Source: Anisakis pegreffii | Taxonomy: Eukaryota > Nematoda > Chromadorea > Rhabditida > Anisakidae | Direction: 5' to 3' | DNA: 64,000 nt | NCBI GenBank assembly: GCA_035041965.1 | Contig: JAPYMA010001204.1 | Coordinates: 17,290-81,289, forward strand | Shown here: piece after piece, positions 1 to 11,100 of the stretch | Layout of the letters: each line of letters opens with the position of its first letter | Position numbering within the stretch: position 1 is the first letter of the stretch | Position numbers and translations under genes: made by a program | The notes under the pieces: generated by a model | The model's input: the letters and a program-made list of their open reading frames with translations, nothing else | Databases searched by the model: none | Told to the model about the DNA's origin: nothing

Positions 1-3000
1 TTCCTGCATGGAGCATTCACGGGTCGGATCCATTTCAGTGTTTACTCATTCTCCTTTATTGATAAGCGAAAGATTTTTTGGTTGCGTATTTTGATTTGAT
101 TTCGATAGCACTGTCGTTGGGCACAATCCTGTGTCGTATTTTAAAAATTATCGATGATCAATTTTACTTACTTCTGTTCTATTCACATGACGAAGGATAA
201 AGCACCTGTCAGAACATTACGTAATCGGAGCACACACCTTCTCAGTGCAACAGCAGAACACGAAAAATAAGCGTGCATTAGCATACGGAATGAATATGGA
301 TTGTGGCAGAACTCATTGCTTTTTCGGTTTTGATTTTCGAAAATTTGGAAATAATTTCAGTGGTAGAGATCAAAGTCAGCGAGAGGAAGCGTTGAGAAAG
401 TTTCGTTCAGGTGAAGCTCGGGTGCTGGTTGCGACAGATGTTTGTGCGCGAGGCATTGACGTACCAGATTTGGAACATGTACTCATTCGCTTTTTCGTCT
501 ATTCACATTTGTTTCTTTCCACTGTCATCACACAAATGAATTCATTGTTCAGTCGTATTGTTTTAGTTGTTCATTTAAGTCAGTGCATCTGGAACTCTTA
601 ATTCAACTGAAACTGAAAGAGACAACTGAAATTGATTTAACTGAAATTCGGGTGATCACTCATCAGTCTGAATGATTACTATAGCTAGGCAATTTAATTT
701 TATAGTGTTGTCTTATAACACACACCCTGGTCGAGTGTTTTGTATACAAAAAAGAACTTCCATTTTTAATTATTCGCAAATAATGTCAGTCATATAGTAT
801 CAGCCAGCAGTACCCTCCAATTTTATTAACAGCATCTTACAACGATATTGATGGCAGTGATAATGTTTTTAGTAATAACGATAATAACACTTTGTCAGAA
901 TTTGATCAGTAATCATAATTTCATCAGGTTATCAATTATGATTTGCCAAGTGAAACAGAATGGGAGCAATACGTTCATCGTATCGGACGCACGGGACGGT
1001 TGCATAAAGGCAAGGCGACCACATTTATCGATGTCGGTAATCCGTGCGACCGATCTCTAGCACAACGTCTCGTCAACGTATTTTTTTTTCAATTTCTGAT
1101 ATTATTTTTTTCCTTTTTAAAATATTCAGTGAGTTGAGCGGAACAGAGCTTATTATTGCTATTAACATTTCTAACCGTTTACCCAGTTTTCGTTTCATTG
1201 AGTAATTGATTCTCAGTTTTGTGTCATTTTATGAAGTTACCAATCCCATCTTTGAATATTCATTTCATCAGGCCAAAAAAAGATCTTTCAAAATTGATAC
1301 TTTCAAGATCGTTCGCGAGGTACAGCAAGAGGCGCCACAATTTTTGATCGATCTAGCTGAAGGTCGTGGTGGGATGTCGGGAGCAATGACATCAGATGAT
1401 GTTGCTTCAGGTTGTTGTTCAGATGAATTGGTGGTATGCTGATTAGGTAGAGAGGTTATCGTTAGACGTGATGAGAGTTGCTAAATAATGTTCGTTAATC
1501 AGTGTTGGATGGAAAGAATAATATTTTGATAATTTAAATATGTTTTTCTCCTACGAGATGCGGTGTTAGTTAATTGGATACATTTATGGAGTTATATATT
1601 CAAATGTTAGTTGAATAAAATCTTGAGCAAAGTCTGCAAATTGGTATAATTTTGGAGTGAAATAATTTCCTGAACAAATAATGTTCCAGTAATATGAATG
1701 TATTTCAGTACAACTTGTAGTTAATCCTTCTGCGGGTACTGTAAGGTTTTATTTAAATTTTATCACTGGACACACGCGTATAATATTTCACAGGAAATCG
1801 TCCTGGTGGATTTGCGGGCGCAGCTGCAAATAAAGGTTTTGGGCAAGGTTTTGCAAGGCGTTCAGATGACGGTGATAATTTCAACGATGGCATGGCTCCA
1901 AAGAAATTCAATTCGAGAGGATTTGGCGGTTCCGCATCAGGTTGTTGTTTATCTTGCACGCTACCATCCATCTTCAACGGTTTTTATAGGTGCAATGATT
2001 TATTTATTAGGTTCCGTGTAGTATTTGCAAATTTTGATGAAATTACACAGAAGAGCCTTTCAAGCAATCACAACTGAAATTCATCATAGAATTATTGCAA
2101 AGTGCACATTTCTTCAGTCAAACTTCATCATTCATTCAGTCTCGTCCAAAACTTCTCCAGTTGAGTGATCGATTTCAGTGAATGAAAGATAAGAAGAAAT
2201 TTAATGCGAAACATTTGAAGTTTTTGAAAACTCAAAAAAATTGCGACCTCCATAGTTCACATCATGTTCCATATATTTGAAACCACTTCTATCCATAAAA
2301 TTTTCAATACAATTTCTTTTTTTTTCTAAGGTGGTGGATTTGACTCAAGTAATAGCAGTGGATTTGCTAGCAGGAATGCTGAACGGGATCGAGAAACTAA
2401 GGCAATGGGAGGTAACGTTCAACTTTCAGTGTTCGTCTCGTATGAATAGTTAGTGAACGAATGGAAACGGTGTAGAAATGAAGGTAGATGTGTTGTAACT
2501 TAACAGAATAGTATAACGCTAAAATCAAAAGTCAGCAACAATATGCGATTGAAACAAACAAATTACTTAGCAATGAATACAATGGTTTAATAATATAACG
2601 ATAACGAGTTGCTGGTGGTGAAGAATTCGAATCGGCGGTAACATCGCGCAGATGATGTTGGGAATAATCCTTCCGAAGTGGTGCCGTTAAAGGGCGTTGA
2701 TACGATTAATTTTGTGATGAGCAGCGTTGTGCCGTGTGGTGATGACGAATGAAAACGAAAAAAAAGAATCACACTTTGAATTGGAAGCAGAAGAAGAGTA
2801 GAACATACTTCGAGGAAGAAGTCTCTCTGTTGACGACTTATCGATGCATTTTTACTGGAGAAAGCGATCAGATAAGATAGATGCTAGGCTGATGATAATA
2901 GTGACTGAAAATGTTAGGGAGAATGAAATAATAGAATTGCTAAGGGAAGTACTTGAATTTGTGTTTATAGTTTTTCTGAGAGGAATTGGTTGGTCATTCT

Positions 3001-3168
3001 TGTAGCAAATATAGAATGAATGGACAATTGATCGTACAAGATTGTCTGTGATTTTGCGATGTCTTACTCGTATTACTGTATTATATTAATTACAACGACA
3101 CTTCAGGATTCCGCCCTGCCACTTCGTCGAAATCAAATCCTGATGCAGATCATGAAGATGTGGCTTGA
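1..3168 (+). CDS. DEAD-box ATP-dependent RNA helicase, vasa/DDX3/GLH group (3' part, 5' cut by window edge)
   Basis: This is the C-terminal RecA-like domain and tail of an ATP-dependent RNA helicase that remodels RNA or RNPs. Exons read as 1-22, 361-478, 928-1077, 1308-1410, 1794-1940, 2331-2411 and 3107-3168, with phases that chain to a TGA stop (226 codons in the window). Seen: SIHG followed by [13 protein letters not shown], motif V as [18 protein letters not shown], and motif VI as VHRIGRTGR. The next exon supplies [12 protein letters not shown], the usual end of the helicase core. The exon start at 1308 rather than 1272 was chosen because it gives the family's six-residue spacing before QQE. 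The tail (about 80 residues) is rich in Gly, Phe, Asn and Ser ([20 protein letters not shown]) and ends in DADHEDVA. Such FG/RG-rich tails are usual in vasa-type and DDX3-type proteins of germ granules or cytoplasm. I cannot separate vasa from DDX3 without the N-terminal half. Confidence 0.9.
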
Positions 3169-3451
3169 AAGTAATTCAGTTAAACTTTATGGTTCGCTCA
3201 TCAGAAATATTTTCTTTTACTGCACAGTAATCGAAGTATCAAATCGACTCGATCGCTTTAAAATTGTCATCATACATTGTTTATTTGCATTCTTCAGTTT
3301 CTTTTCTTGCTAAATTATCGCTTTAATCTTATCTCATATCTTGCGAATACGGATGGATTATGCCGATGTTGTTATGGGTCATTTCATTTTTTTCTGCGTT
3401 CTGAATGATCTACTTATAATTGAATGTATGCTGTATATTTGTACTCTTCGA

Positions 3452-3667
3452 TTATGCGATTCCATCGAATGTGAACGGTTGTGTTTCATTGCCTTCTAGC
3501 GTGTTTTGTTTATCCGCTATAGTTATTTGCTTCTTTCCAAAGGAATCTATGGTGGTACTACTGTTAGCATTATCATCTTTCGAATAAGCGGTAAGGTCTG
3601 GGAGCAAGCGTCTATTCCATCTGAGTGATAACGGTGGTCGTTTTGTGAACGATTCAGCTCCTTTCAT
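3452..3667 (-). CDS. Possible coding exon, unrecognised protein
   Basis: I do not recognise this protein. A 71-codon minus-strand frame runs from an ATG at 3667 to a TAA at 3452. Its composition is mixed and protein-like (Lys, Asp, Thr, Asn, Arg, few Phe/Ile runs), unlike the hydrophobic shadows typical of AT-rich sequence here. It begins just after an acceptor-like TTCTGAATTGAG, so it could be a last exon. No upstream exon could be joined to it, and it may be chance. Confidence 0.2.
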   Translation of the reverse strand: MKGAESFTKRPPLSLRWNRRLLPDLTAYSKDDNANSSTTIDSFGKKQITIADKQNTLEGNETQPFTFDGIA

Positions 3668-4734
3668 AGTCTCAATTCAGAAAGGATGGAGAGGATATAG
3701 GACAGGTGGCAGTTATCAAAAAACTAACCAGATATGGGTTCGTCGCTAAAGAAAAAACTTTCTAGCTTGCGAATATGAGGACATTGATAACGCTGAACTG
3801 GATCGCTGGAAGTTCTAAGTTCATACATTCATGTATACTGATGAATGTGTGAAAAAATGTGCTGACTTCTAATCATGTTATTTGCCCATATTGATCGCGA
3901 TTCATCATAAAAGAAATCGTGATATTCATTGAAATGTTTTATTTGAACCGTGCTGTTGCAATGCTCTCTCGTGAATCTTACATTCTCTGTGAACTGGCTT
4001 TACGTCAGATTTCTGTTGATTTTCACTAAATTAATCATATTCGTACATTTTGCTAATGAAATTATTGTGTGATAATCCTGATAAGTTGATCATGAGAAAC
4101 TGTGTTCACGTGCCATTTCTTGTGTTTCAAAAGGTTTTTATGGCCAATGTTATTACTGAATTCTAACGAGTCCATTTTTAAAATCTCCATATGCTTATAA
4201 GCTGAAAAATTGTCTCAAAGGTTTATTTTGCGTAAATTTATGCATTTATCATGCTCAATTGTAATGTTTGATGTGAAAGTGAAAATTTAATTCGATTTGG
4301 TTAAATGCGATTTTATCATTTGAGCCACTAAAAAAAGGAATATGCAGCCTAAAAGGGCGTACCAAATTTGTTCACGTAGATCAAATGTGAATGATTAAGA
4401 TCAGACGAGCTTTTTCGTCATCTAGCACACTTACTTCATGTCTTTCTGAATGGTACAGTGACACGAAAAAGCGGTCATCGCCGATGGCCGAATTCTCAGT
4501 CACGTCTGTCGTCGTTGTTTAGTCCTTTGAATAGAGACATTTTTGTTTGCTGAAGCATACCGTGCATTAATGTGATTTATTTTTTATTCATGCCAATGAA
4601 AACTTACTCTTCACCGTGCGTATTTTCACGTGCGCTACTAGCGAGTTGTCGTTGTGAACACTGCTTGATTTAGCATTACCTTTATTGTTGTAATTGTTAC
4701 CGTTGCTTTTTTCATTATCACATCGATAGCAACC

Positions 4735-4759
4735 TCATCATCATCATCATCATCATCAC
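4735..4759. repeat. CAT trinucleotide microsatellite
   Basis: About eight CAT units in a row in the intergenic region, followed by a short GTT run. A simple repeat, likely polymorphic, with no coding frame around it. Confidence 0.9.
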
Positions 4760-5128
4760 TGTTGTTGTTTTTGTTTATAAGTGAGAATATTTTTCTTTTC
4801 GTCAATAAAAACTTAAATCAAGCCGAATGCCTGAAATAAATCATCCACGTCTTATACTTTCCCAGTCCAAGAGTATCGTCAATCCAGAGCATTCGCTTGA
4901 AGCATGTCCATTGTTGGCAATTGTAGATCAAGTTATCCTTAAGACATTAGTGCGTGCGATATTTCGGCTTCAAACTGTATCCATGGGACCAAAAAGGTTG
5001 ACAGTAATTTATAGAATGTGCCGCAAAGACGCGGTAGTAAACGACTGCTGAAATTTTTATAAACCAATTGAAATATGTACATATTCACATAACTTTTATT
5101 TTCTCTGTCTCTACATATGTATATGAAG

Positions 5129-5217
5129 AAATACAAGCGAATAGCTAATACTTTGTTAGAAATACACGATGAAATGAAACAAAATGAAATAACGAATAAA
5201 TCAACACACGATAGCGG
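5129..5217 (+). CDS. Possible internal exon of an unrecognised plus-strand gene
   Basis: I do not recognise it. An open frame (starts KYKRIANTLLEIHDEMK) is bounded on the left by ATATGAAG and on the right by a consensus donor, GG|GTAAGTGG at 5218. Of the three frames only this one is open. Neighbouring open pieces between acceptor-like and donor-like sites occur near 4862-4975 (SKSIVNPEHSLEACPLL) and 5532-5590 (open in all three frames). I could not join them in phase without a stop, so this may be a decayed gene, a small gene or coincidence. Confidence 0.22.
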
Positions 5218-8186
5218 GTAAGTGGATTCGAAGTTTACTACTACGCAAGTGAATCCTCATGAAAATTTCTTACAGTCAGCATATCTCAAGTGTACCTGTC
5301 AAACAACAGTGATCCTCAAAGACAGCAACACAACACTTCGCATGTAGCCCTCAAGATAATTTGAAGTGAGTGAGCCTGGAGATGATGATAAACCCGATAG
5401 CACTCTCGGCTCTAAGTCACCTTATTTATTCACTTGTTCACTTGAGGAAGAGAAAAAACTGGAGGCTTTCAGAACTGCAAAGCAATTTTTTGTGTGGAAA
5501 TGAGGAGGAAATAATGCACTCGATTGATTCAGGAAGCGATTCGACAATACAATCGAGCGAGGAACATACGAGCGTTTTGCAAGTGCTATGCAAGGTTCAC
5601 GTCGTTGAATTTGTTCATTGAAATCAAAACCAACGAACGAAATGACTGGAAACAACACTTCGATCATAAATGAATACATATGTTATAGTTTAGCGCTTGT
5701 AAACGAACCGTACAAAGGATAACATCACAGATAAGAAATATTTCACTATATGTTATACATAGTACACATGAACATGCAAACGTCTACCACTAAACATAAG
5801 TGGATACTCATTTCGAACTTTAGCATGCTTATAGCAAGTACTGGTAATTATCTAATCAATAATAATAATAATAATATCAATGACGATGGCGGTGGTATAA
5901 AGATACCATCAATGAGACGTTCTAATGATAACAATAACAGTGTCATCAGTATTAGTGATAAGAATGGTACTGATAACGATAAGATGTGAAAGTAAAGTTA
6001 GTATAACCAGTGAGCGTACATATTGCAAGCGAATCACCTTGCATTGTTAGTCGTATCTTGATACCACTCAAATTCATTGCATTATGCCAAGTTATCGAGT
6101 AACAAAAAGTAAGACATTATCTATTTGAGCCACATTCCACATTAAAATTTCATTATTGCGTCGCATTCAAAAGACTATCACGATTCAGTTAAATTCAAGT
6201 GAATCTAGTTGAATAAAGGAAGGTTTCTTGTGAACACTACTATCGATGTTAAACTCGGTAATCAGATGTACACGTCGTTCAACACGTTTGCCTGTTGCGA
6301 TTCTCATTTCACTCAGTATTACTTTCCTATTGCTATTCATCATTCAGATGCGACAGGACTATTCCAGAAGTGATTCAATGAGATAGATGCCACTGATTCT
6401 CCACAACGTCAGTCATGCACAAAGATGGGAGATTAATAAATTTCAATGCAGAAGCAAAATTAAAAAAGAATACGATTCTGTGCTAATGAACATATTTTTC
6501 CATTCGGAATAAACTATTCTCAAGAGTGTCACAACTAGAAGAAAGACAAACCAATAATATCCATACAATAATCAAAATCAAACGAGACATCCGCATACTC
6601 AACGTGAACGAAATCATATCAGCGAAAAAAATAACAAATACAAAGACATTTCGACAACAGAACAATAGAAATCCAAACATAAAAAACTGCTCAGTATACG
6701 GTTATTTCAAGGTAAATAACAATGGTGAATGTCAGATAAAATGTTTCAAATGAGTAACGAAAAAATTCAGTAATTTTGAATCATAACACAGCATTCGAAC
6801 CGATATCCAGTTATCGTGCACATTTAACAGATTCCATTTTCTGAGTTTCGAACACAACATTTGGAGACTAAATTCGATGGCTCATAAAATGAACTTTACC
6901 ATACACACACGTATATTAATACATCTATCATTTCAACAAAAGTTATAAATTTGGGATCGCGTCAACATCACAAAGCTCTGCCTGACAAGTTGTAAATCTT
7001 GAACGTGAAAACTTTCCAGCTCAGTGGTAAGATCGGAAAATAACAGATATCAACTACATAATATTAGTCCCTTATAGTCCACCGCTAACCTAGGAATTCA
7101 TTTTTCATTCTTATCACTACCTTCTTTGCAGAATTGAAGGTCATAATGAGAAATGTTCAAAATACGGGTTTTTCCTGCAAAAACATAAAATCACAGTAGA
7201 TGATGGTATTTCGACTGAAAACTCAATACAGAATCCAGAAACGTGAAATGGACCTGTCAAATATCACGGAGAATGGTTGCCTATGAATAAATACACGATA
7301 TTTATATACAATCGTAATGAAATTAAAAATTCCTCTGTACAGGTAAGCATATACGTTAGTCTGTTAGTGAAAAAAGTGAGAAACACATATGGAATCAACT
7401 AAAAACCAAAACGGATTATAAACCCTCCTAAAACAACGGAAATATCACTGAACATGCAATGTGATACAACTGATTTCATAAATACCCTTCTCATATATCG
7501 ATACATATCAGTTGTATAATACAACTGAACATCAAACGACAAACTCAATCTAATAGCCTAAATGATATTCGATTAAAGACCATTGACCATCCACTTCAAA
7601 TGAAAAGCAATTTACAAACGAACGCAACTGATGAGTTATTAATAACCTCACTGAAAACAGTGTCAAGGTGTGAACGAATGTTTTTGATATCCTGTTTTTT
7701 CGATGCCATATCGATCAGAGTTTCAGAAACCACATGTTTTCAAACTAAAGTGAAACGCCATCACCATATTTGAAGTTCAAGCGATGAATTTTCAATTGAT
7801 ATTTACTATAGTTAAAAAAATGATGATAAAGATAGACAATTTACCATCAACAACACTAAAACGAAGAGAACTTTTCAAAATGAACTGATTTCGTAGAATC
7901 GTTACCAGCTAAAGAACGACTTCATTAATTAGAACAGTTCAATTTCAGTCACCAAAAAATATCGATAGAAGTGAATCCAAATCAATTTCAAGAATCGATC
8001 GTCGATCGTTTTTCACCGAATAATCAATCCAAAGGTAATGTGACCCAATCTGTGAACAGTCTGTAATGCTAGTAAAACCTATAAATGACATTTGAATGAG
8101 TATTTGTGATCTGATACAAAATGTGTATTTGAGTCAGTTATGAAGAGGAACGGTCGTCGTCGTTACGTGTCGATTAAACAATGTCT

Positions 8187-11100
8187 CTACTTGTGCAGAC
8201 GTTCACGTCTCCGTCTCAAGTTTCTCGATAACGCACTCTTCTCGCTGACCAGCACATCTCGTACCAATCCTCGCACAACACAATGAACCACTCGTTCAAT
8301 ATCTGCATCGTTCGTACAACAATCTCTTGTTTCTTCGATCGCATTTCTAAAATTATCATCACACAATCGAAATCGATCCAGAGATGATCACTTCTGAGCC
8401 GATCTTCACATGAGCAACGTTTAGAACGAATTTATCAAATGTGAAAATTATTCAAAGAAAAAGTTTCGACATAGCAGCAGCAGTAACCTTGGCGTACAGC
8501 AAGCAACAGTTTGTGATGCGTTTATCATATAGCGCGAAGGCGACGGAGACTTTGATCCAGCACTACGAAAGCCAACATCATCACCCATCTAAAGTCAAAT
8601 GCGATCATCAGTAACCCACTTCACTGAGGTACAGTAACGCGCTATCACAAGCGTTGATAAATGCTCAAGTAATTAGTCATCAAAACATCACTATTTTTTC
8701 TAGTTTCTCACAATTTTGTGTCTTGAATTGATTAGATGATTTGACGATACTGTAAAATTTCCAGAGATCATTAAGCAATTTAATAAGAAAGTTGCCAAAT
8801 TTGAAGGACTTTCAATGGAATGCACACGAAAACTCTAAAACTGCCAGTCATATGGCCTTCTCTGTCAACAATTATCTGTACGAAAGATGCAATGTTGGTA
8901 CAAACCTCAAAAGAAGTGAAATTAACGAGGTCTTGCACAACTCGTCGAACGACTGCATCATCAGATACGTCTACTAACAGGTTCAGTGCTCCTTTCGATG
9001 AACGAGACAGCCTCTGGCTCGGAGACGGCAGCGATGCTGATAGCGATGATGACGCGTTTTCAACCTTGCCCGTACTAACAGATTGCTGCCGAGAAGCACG
9101 AACATATTCATAGTTTCTATCAATTCCTAAGCAGGCACAAGTATTTTCGCTGTCTTCCGAGGACTTTCGAAGAACAGCTGTCGACTGCACACCACTGACT
9201 TCGCATCCCACTAGTTCACTGTTCAAGCTCATCTCTGTATCACAATTTTTGACACATTTCAGTGTGAAGCATTCATGCTGCGCATCATTCACATCTATAT
9301 CTGGTGGCTTTTTATTGGACACATCCACAACATTCGCTATACATTTATCGCGTTTCGTTGACCCATCAACAGCATTTGTTTCTTCTGCACTTTTCATAGA
9401 TGCATAAGTCATAGTTTGATCTAAGTTTCGCAAACAGTTTCTTTCATTTGAAGTGACGTTTTGTGAATGTGACTGAGACGACGTTCCACAACAATCACAA
9501 TCAGTGGAATTGGACGTGTGCTTTGAGGAGTGCAGCAATTCTGGAACTACCTCAATACTGCAGCCGTCCGGCAGTGATTCTTGTTCTGTGCTTTGGTCAA
9601 CCACAAAAACGAAATCACTCGATTGACTGATTGTATCAGTTGCGTTATCTTGATCGCCCTTTCCCACACAATTCTCACCACTACAGCATGTCGTCGCCGC
9701 CTCATTCCCAGATGTTGACGGGTTCGTATCAAGCGTAAACGCTAGCTTCTTGTGTTGCTCATTAGCAGAATCTTCTGAGCACTCGTCCGCATGAAACACT
9801 GTTGCTGCCTGGGGTATCAGTTCCGACTCAGAACCACTCTGATTCAAATCAAGTGATTCGTCGTCACGTCTGCAATTATTTTTTTCGTTCATTTCAAGCA
9901 CATCATACGCAGCAGCAGCAGTCGTATCGCATCCTCCGCTGTTGGTGTCACAGTTAACCTGTTCCTTCGTCTCCTCAGTTGTTGTCGCTTGTGGAATGAT
10001 TTCAACGGGGACGATTTCCGAGAAATGCACTTTTCTAGAATGCAACTGCACATCTTCATGAGAACATTCTGCATCGAATACCGTTGTCTTTACACTAAAA
10101 GTCTCCTGAACGCATTCCATATTTTCGAGTTCCTTTTGAGAATCTTCTTTTTTACTATTATTACTATTATTATTAGTGTCGCTACTATCATTATTGTTAT
10201 TATTGGAGTCGTAGTTCATTGAATCAACGGCATCAGCTGAGTTTGGCGTAATTGGCGAGTTAAATGACACTGAACAATTTGTTTCGGTTGATGAACCATC
10301 GTGAGGCACGGTTGATTCCGAGTTGATTTCGATGTCCGAGCTTATAACCGTGTTGCAGCTTCGCTCAGTTTGCTTAGAGGGCGGAAAATCCATTGGAAGA
10401 GTTGAATTGCCATTTTCATCGACATCTTTCGATGTAATGTGAACAATTTTTGGCTCTCTCTTAGATGTGCCGTTTATAGCAGATGTGTTTGTTGACGCTG
10501 GTGTATTCGGGAGTGTTGATGTATCACTGGATGGGTAGTGTTGGGAAGGTGACGCTTTTGTTTCATGAACAGACTTGGTTATTGCTGGTGTAGATTGGCT
10601 GAGTGTATGAGCAGATGAGGATGTGACTGGCATAACCTGAAAAAAGTTTCAATCAAGTCAAAAGGCAACAATATGCACAGCAAGATTTCACAAAATTCGC
10701 CACAGACCGTTCATTTGACGCCTCAACAATGATCATAAACAACTGCAAAACTGCGACGACTACTTCGAGAAAAGCAGAAGAAAAACCCAGAACGAACCTT
10801 GAAACGAGGTGAAACGGATCGACGTAGCTCCGGATTGCTGCTCGAATGAGTTGATAGCGAAACTGAGAAACGTCGATTCGGAGATGGCTTTTTGATTGTC
10901 GTCGTACTATCGGTGGCATTCGCCAGAAGCGGTAGTACAGGCAACGAGGGACTTTTACCAAGTTCAGCTGGAATATACGACATTTCTGATCGATGCGTAA
11001 AAGTGCGAAAAGAGTGAACCAAATAAAATATACGGAATTCACAGTCCGTGGCAATGAATGTTTCTTGAATTCAGAACTTGAACGAAATAGGCGATAATTC

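Larger units (their letters stand above)
3169..8186. other. Convergent intergenic region between the helicase and PPP1R37-like genes
   Basis: The helicase gene ends at 3168 on the plus strand and the PPP1R37-like gene ends at 8187 on the minus strand, so this 5-kb stretch should hold both 3' UTRs. It is AT-rich with many in-frame stops. I see a CAT microsatellite near 4735-4759 and two weak coding candidates (3452-3667 minus and around 5129-5217 plus), listed separately. A 79-codon Asn-rich frame at 5750-5989 looks like low-complexity sequence and not a gene. Confidence 0.5.

Noticed and set aside
1272..1307. Alternative earlier start of helicase exon 4 at 1272
   Set aside because: It is in frame and preceded by CATCAG, but would insert 12 residues ([12 protein letters not shown]) where the family has a fixed short spacing; the acceptor at 1307 fits exactly.
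5750..5989. 79-codon Asn-rich frame
   Set aside because: The openness comes from an AAT microsatellite and scattered GAT/AAC triplets; there is no splice or family support.
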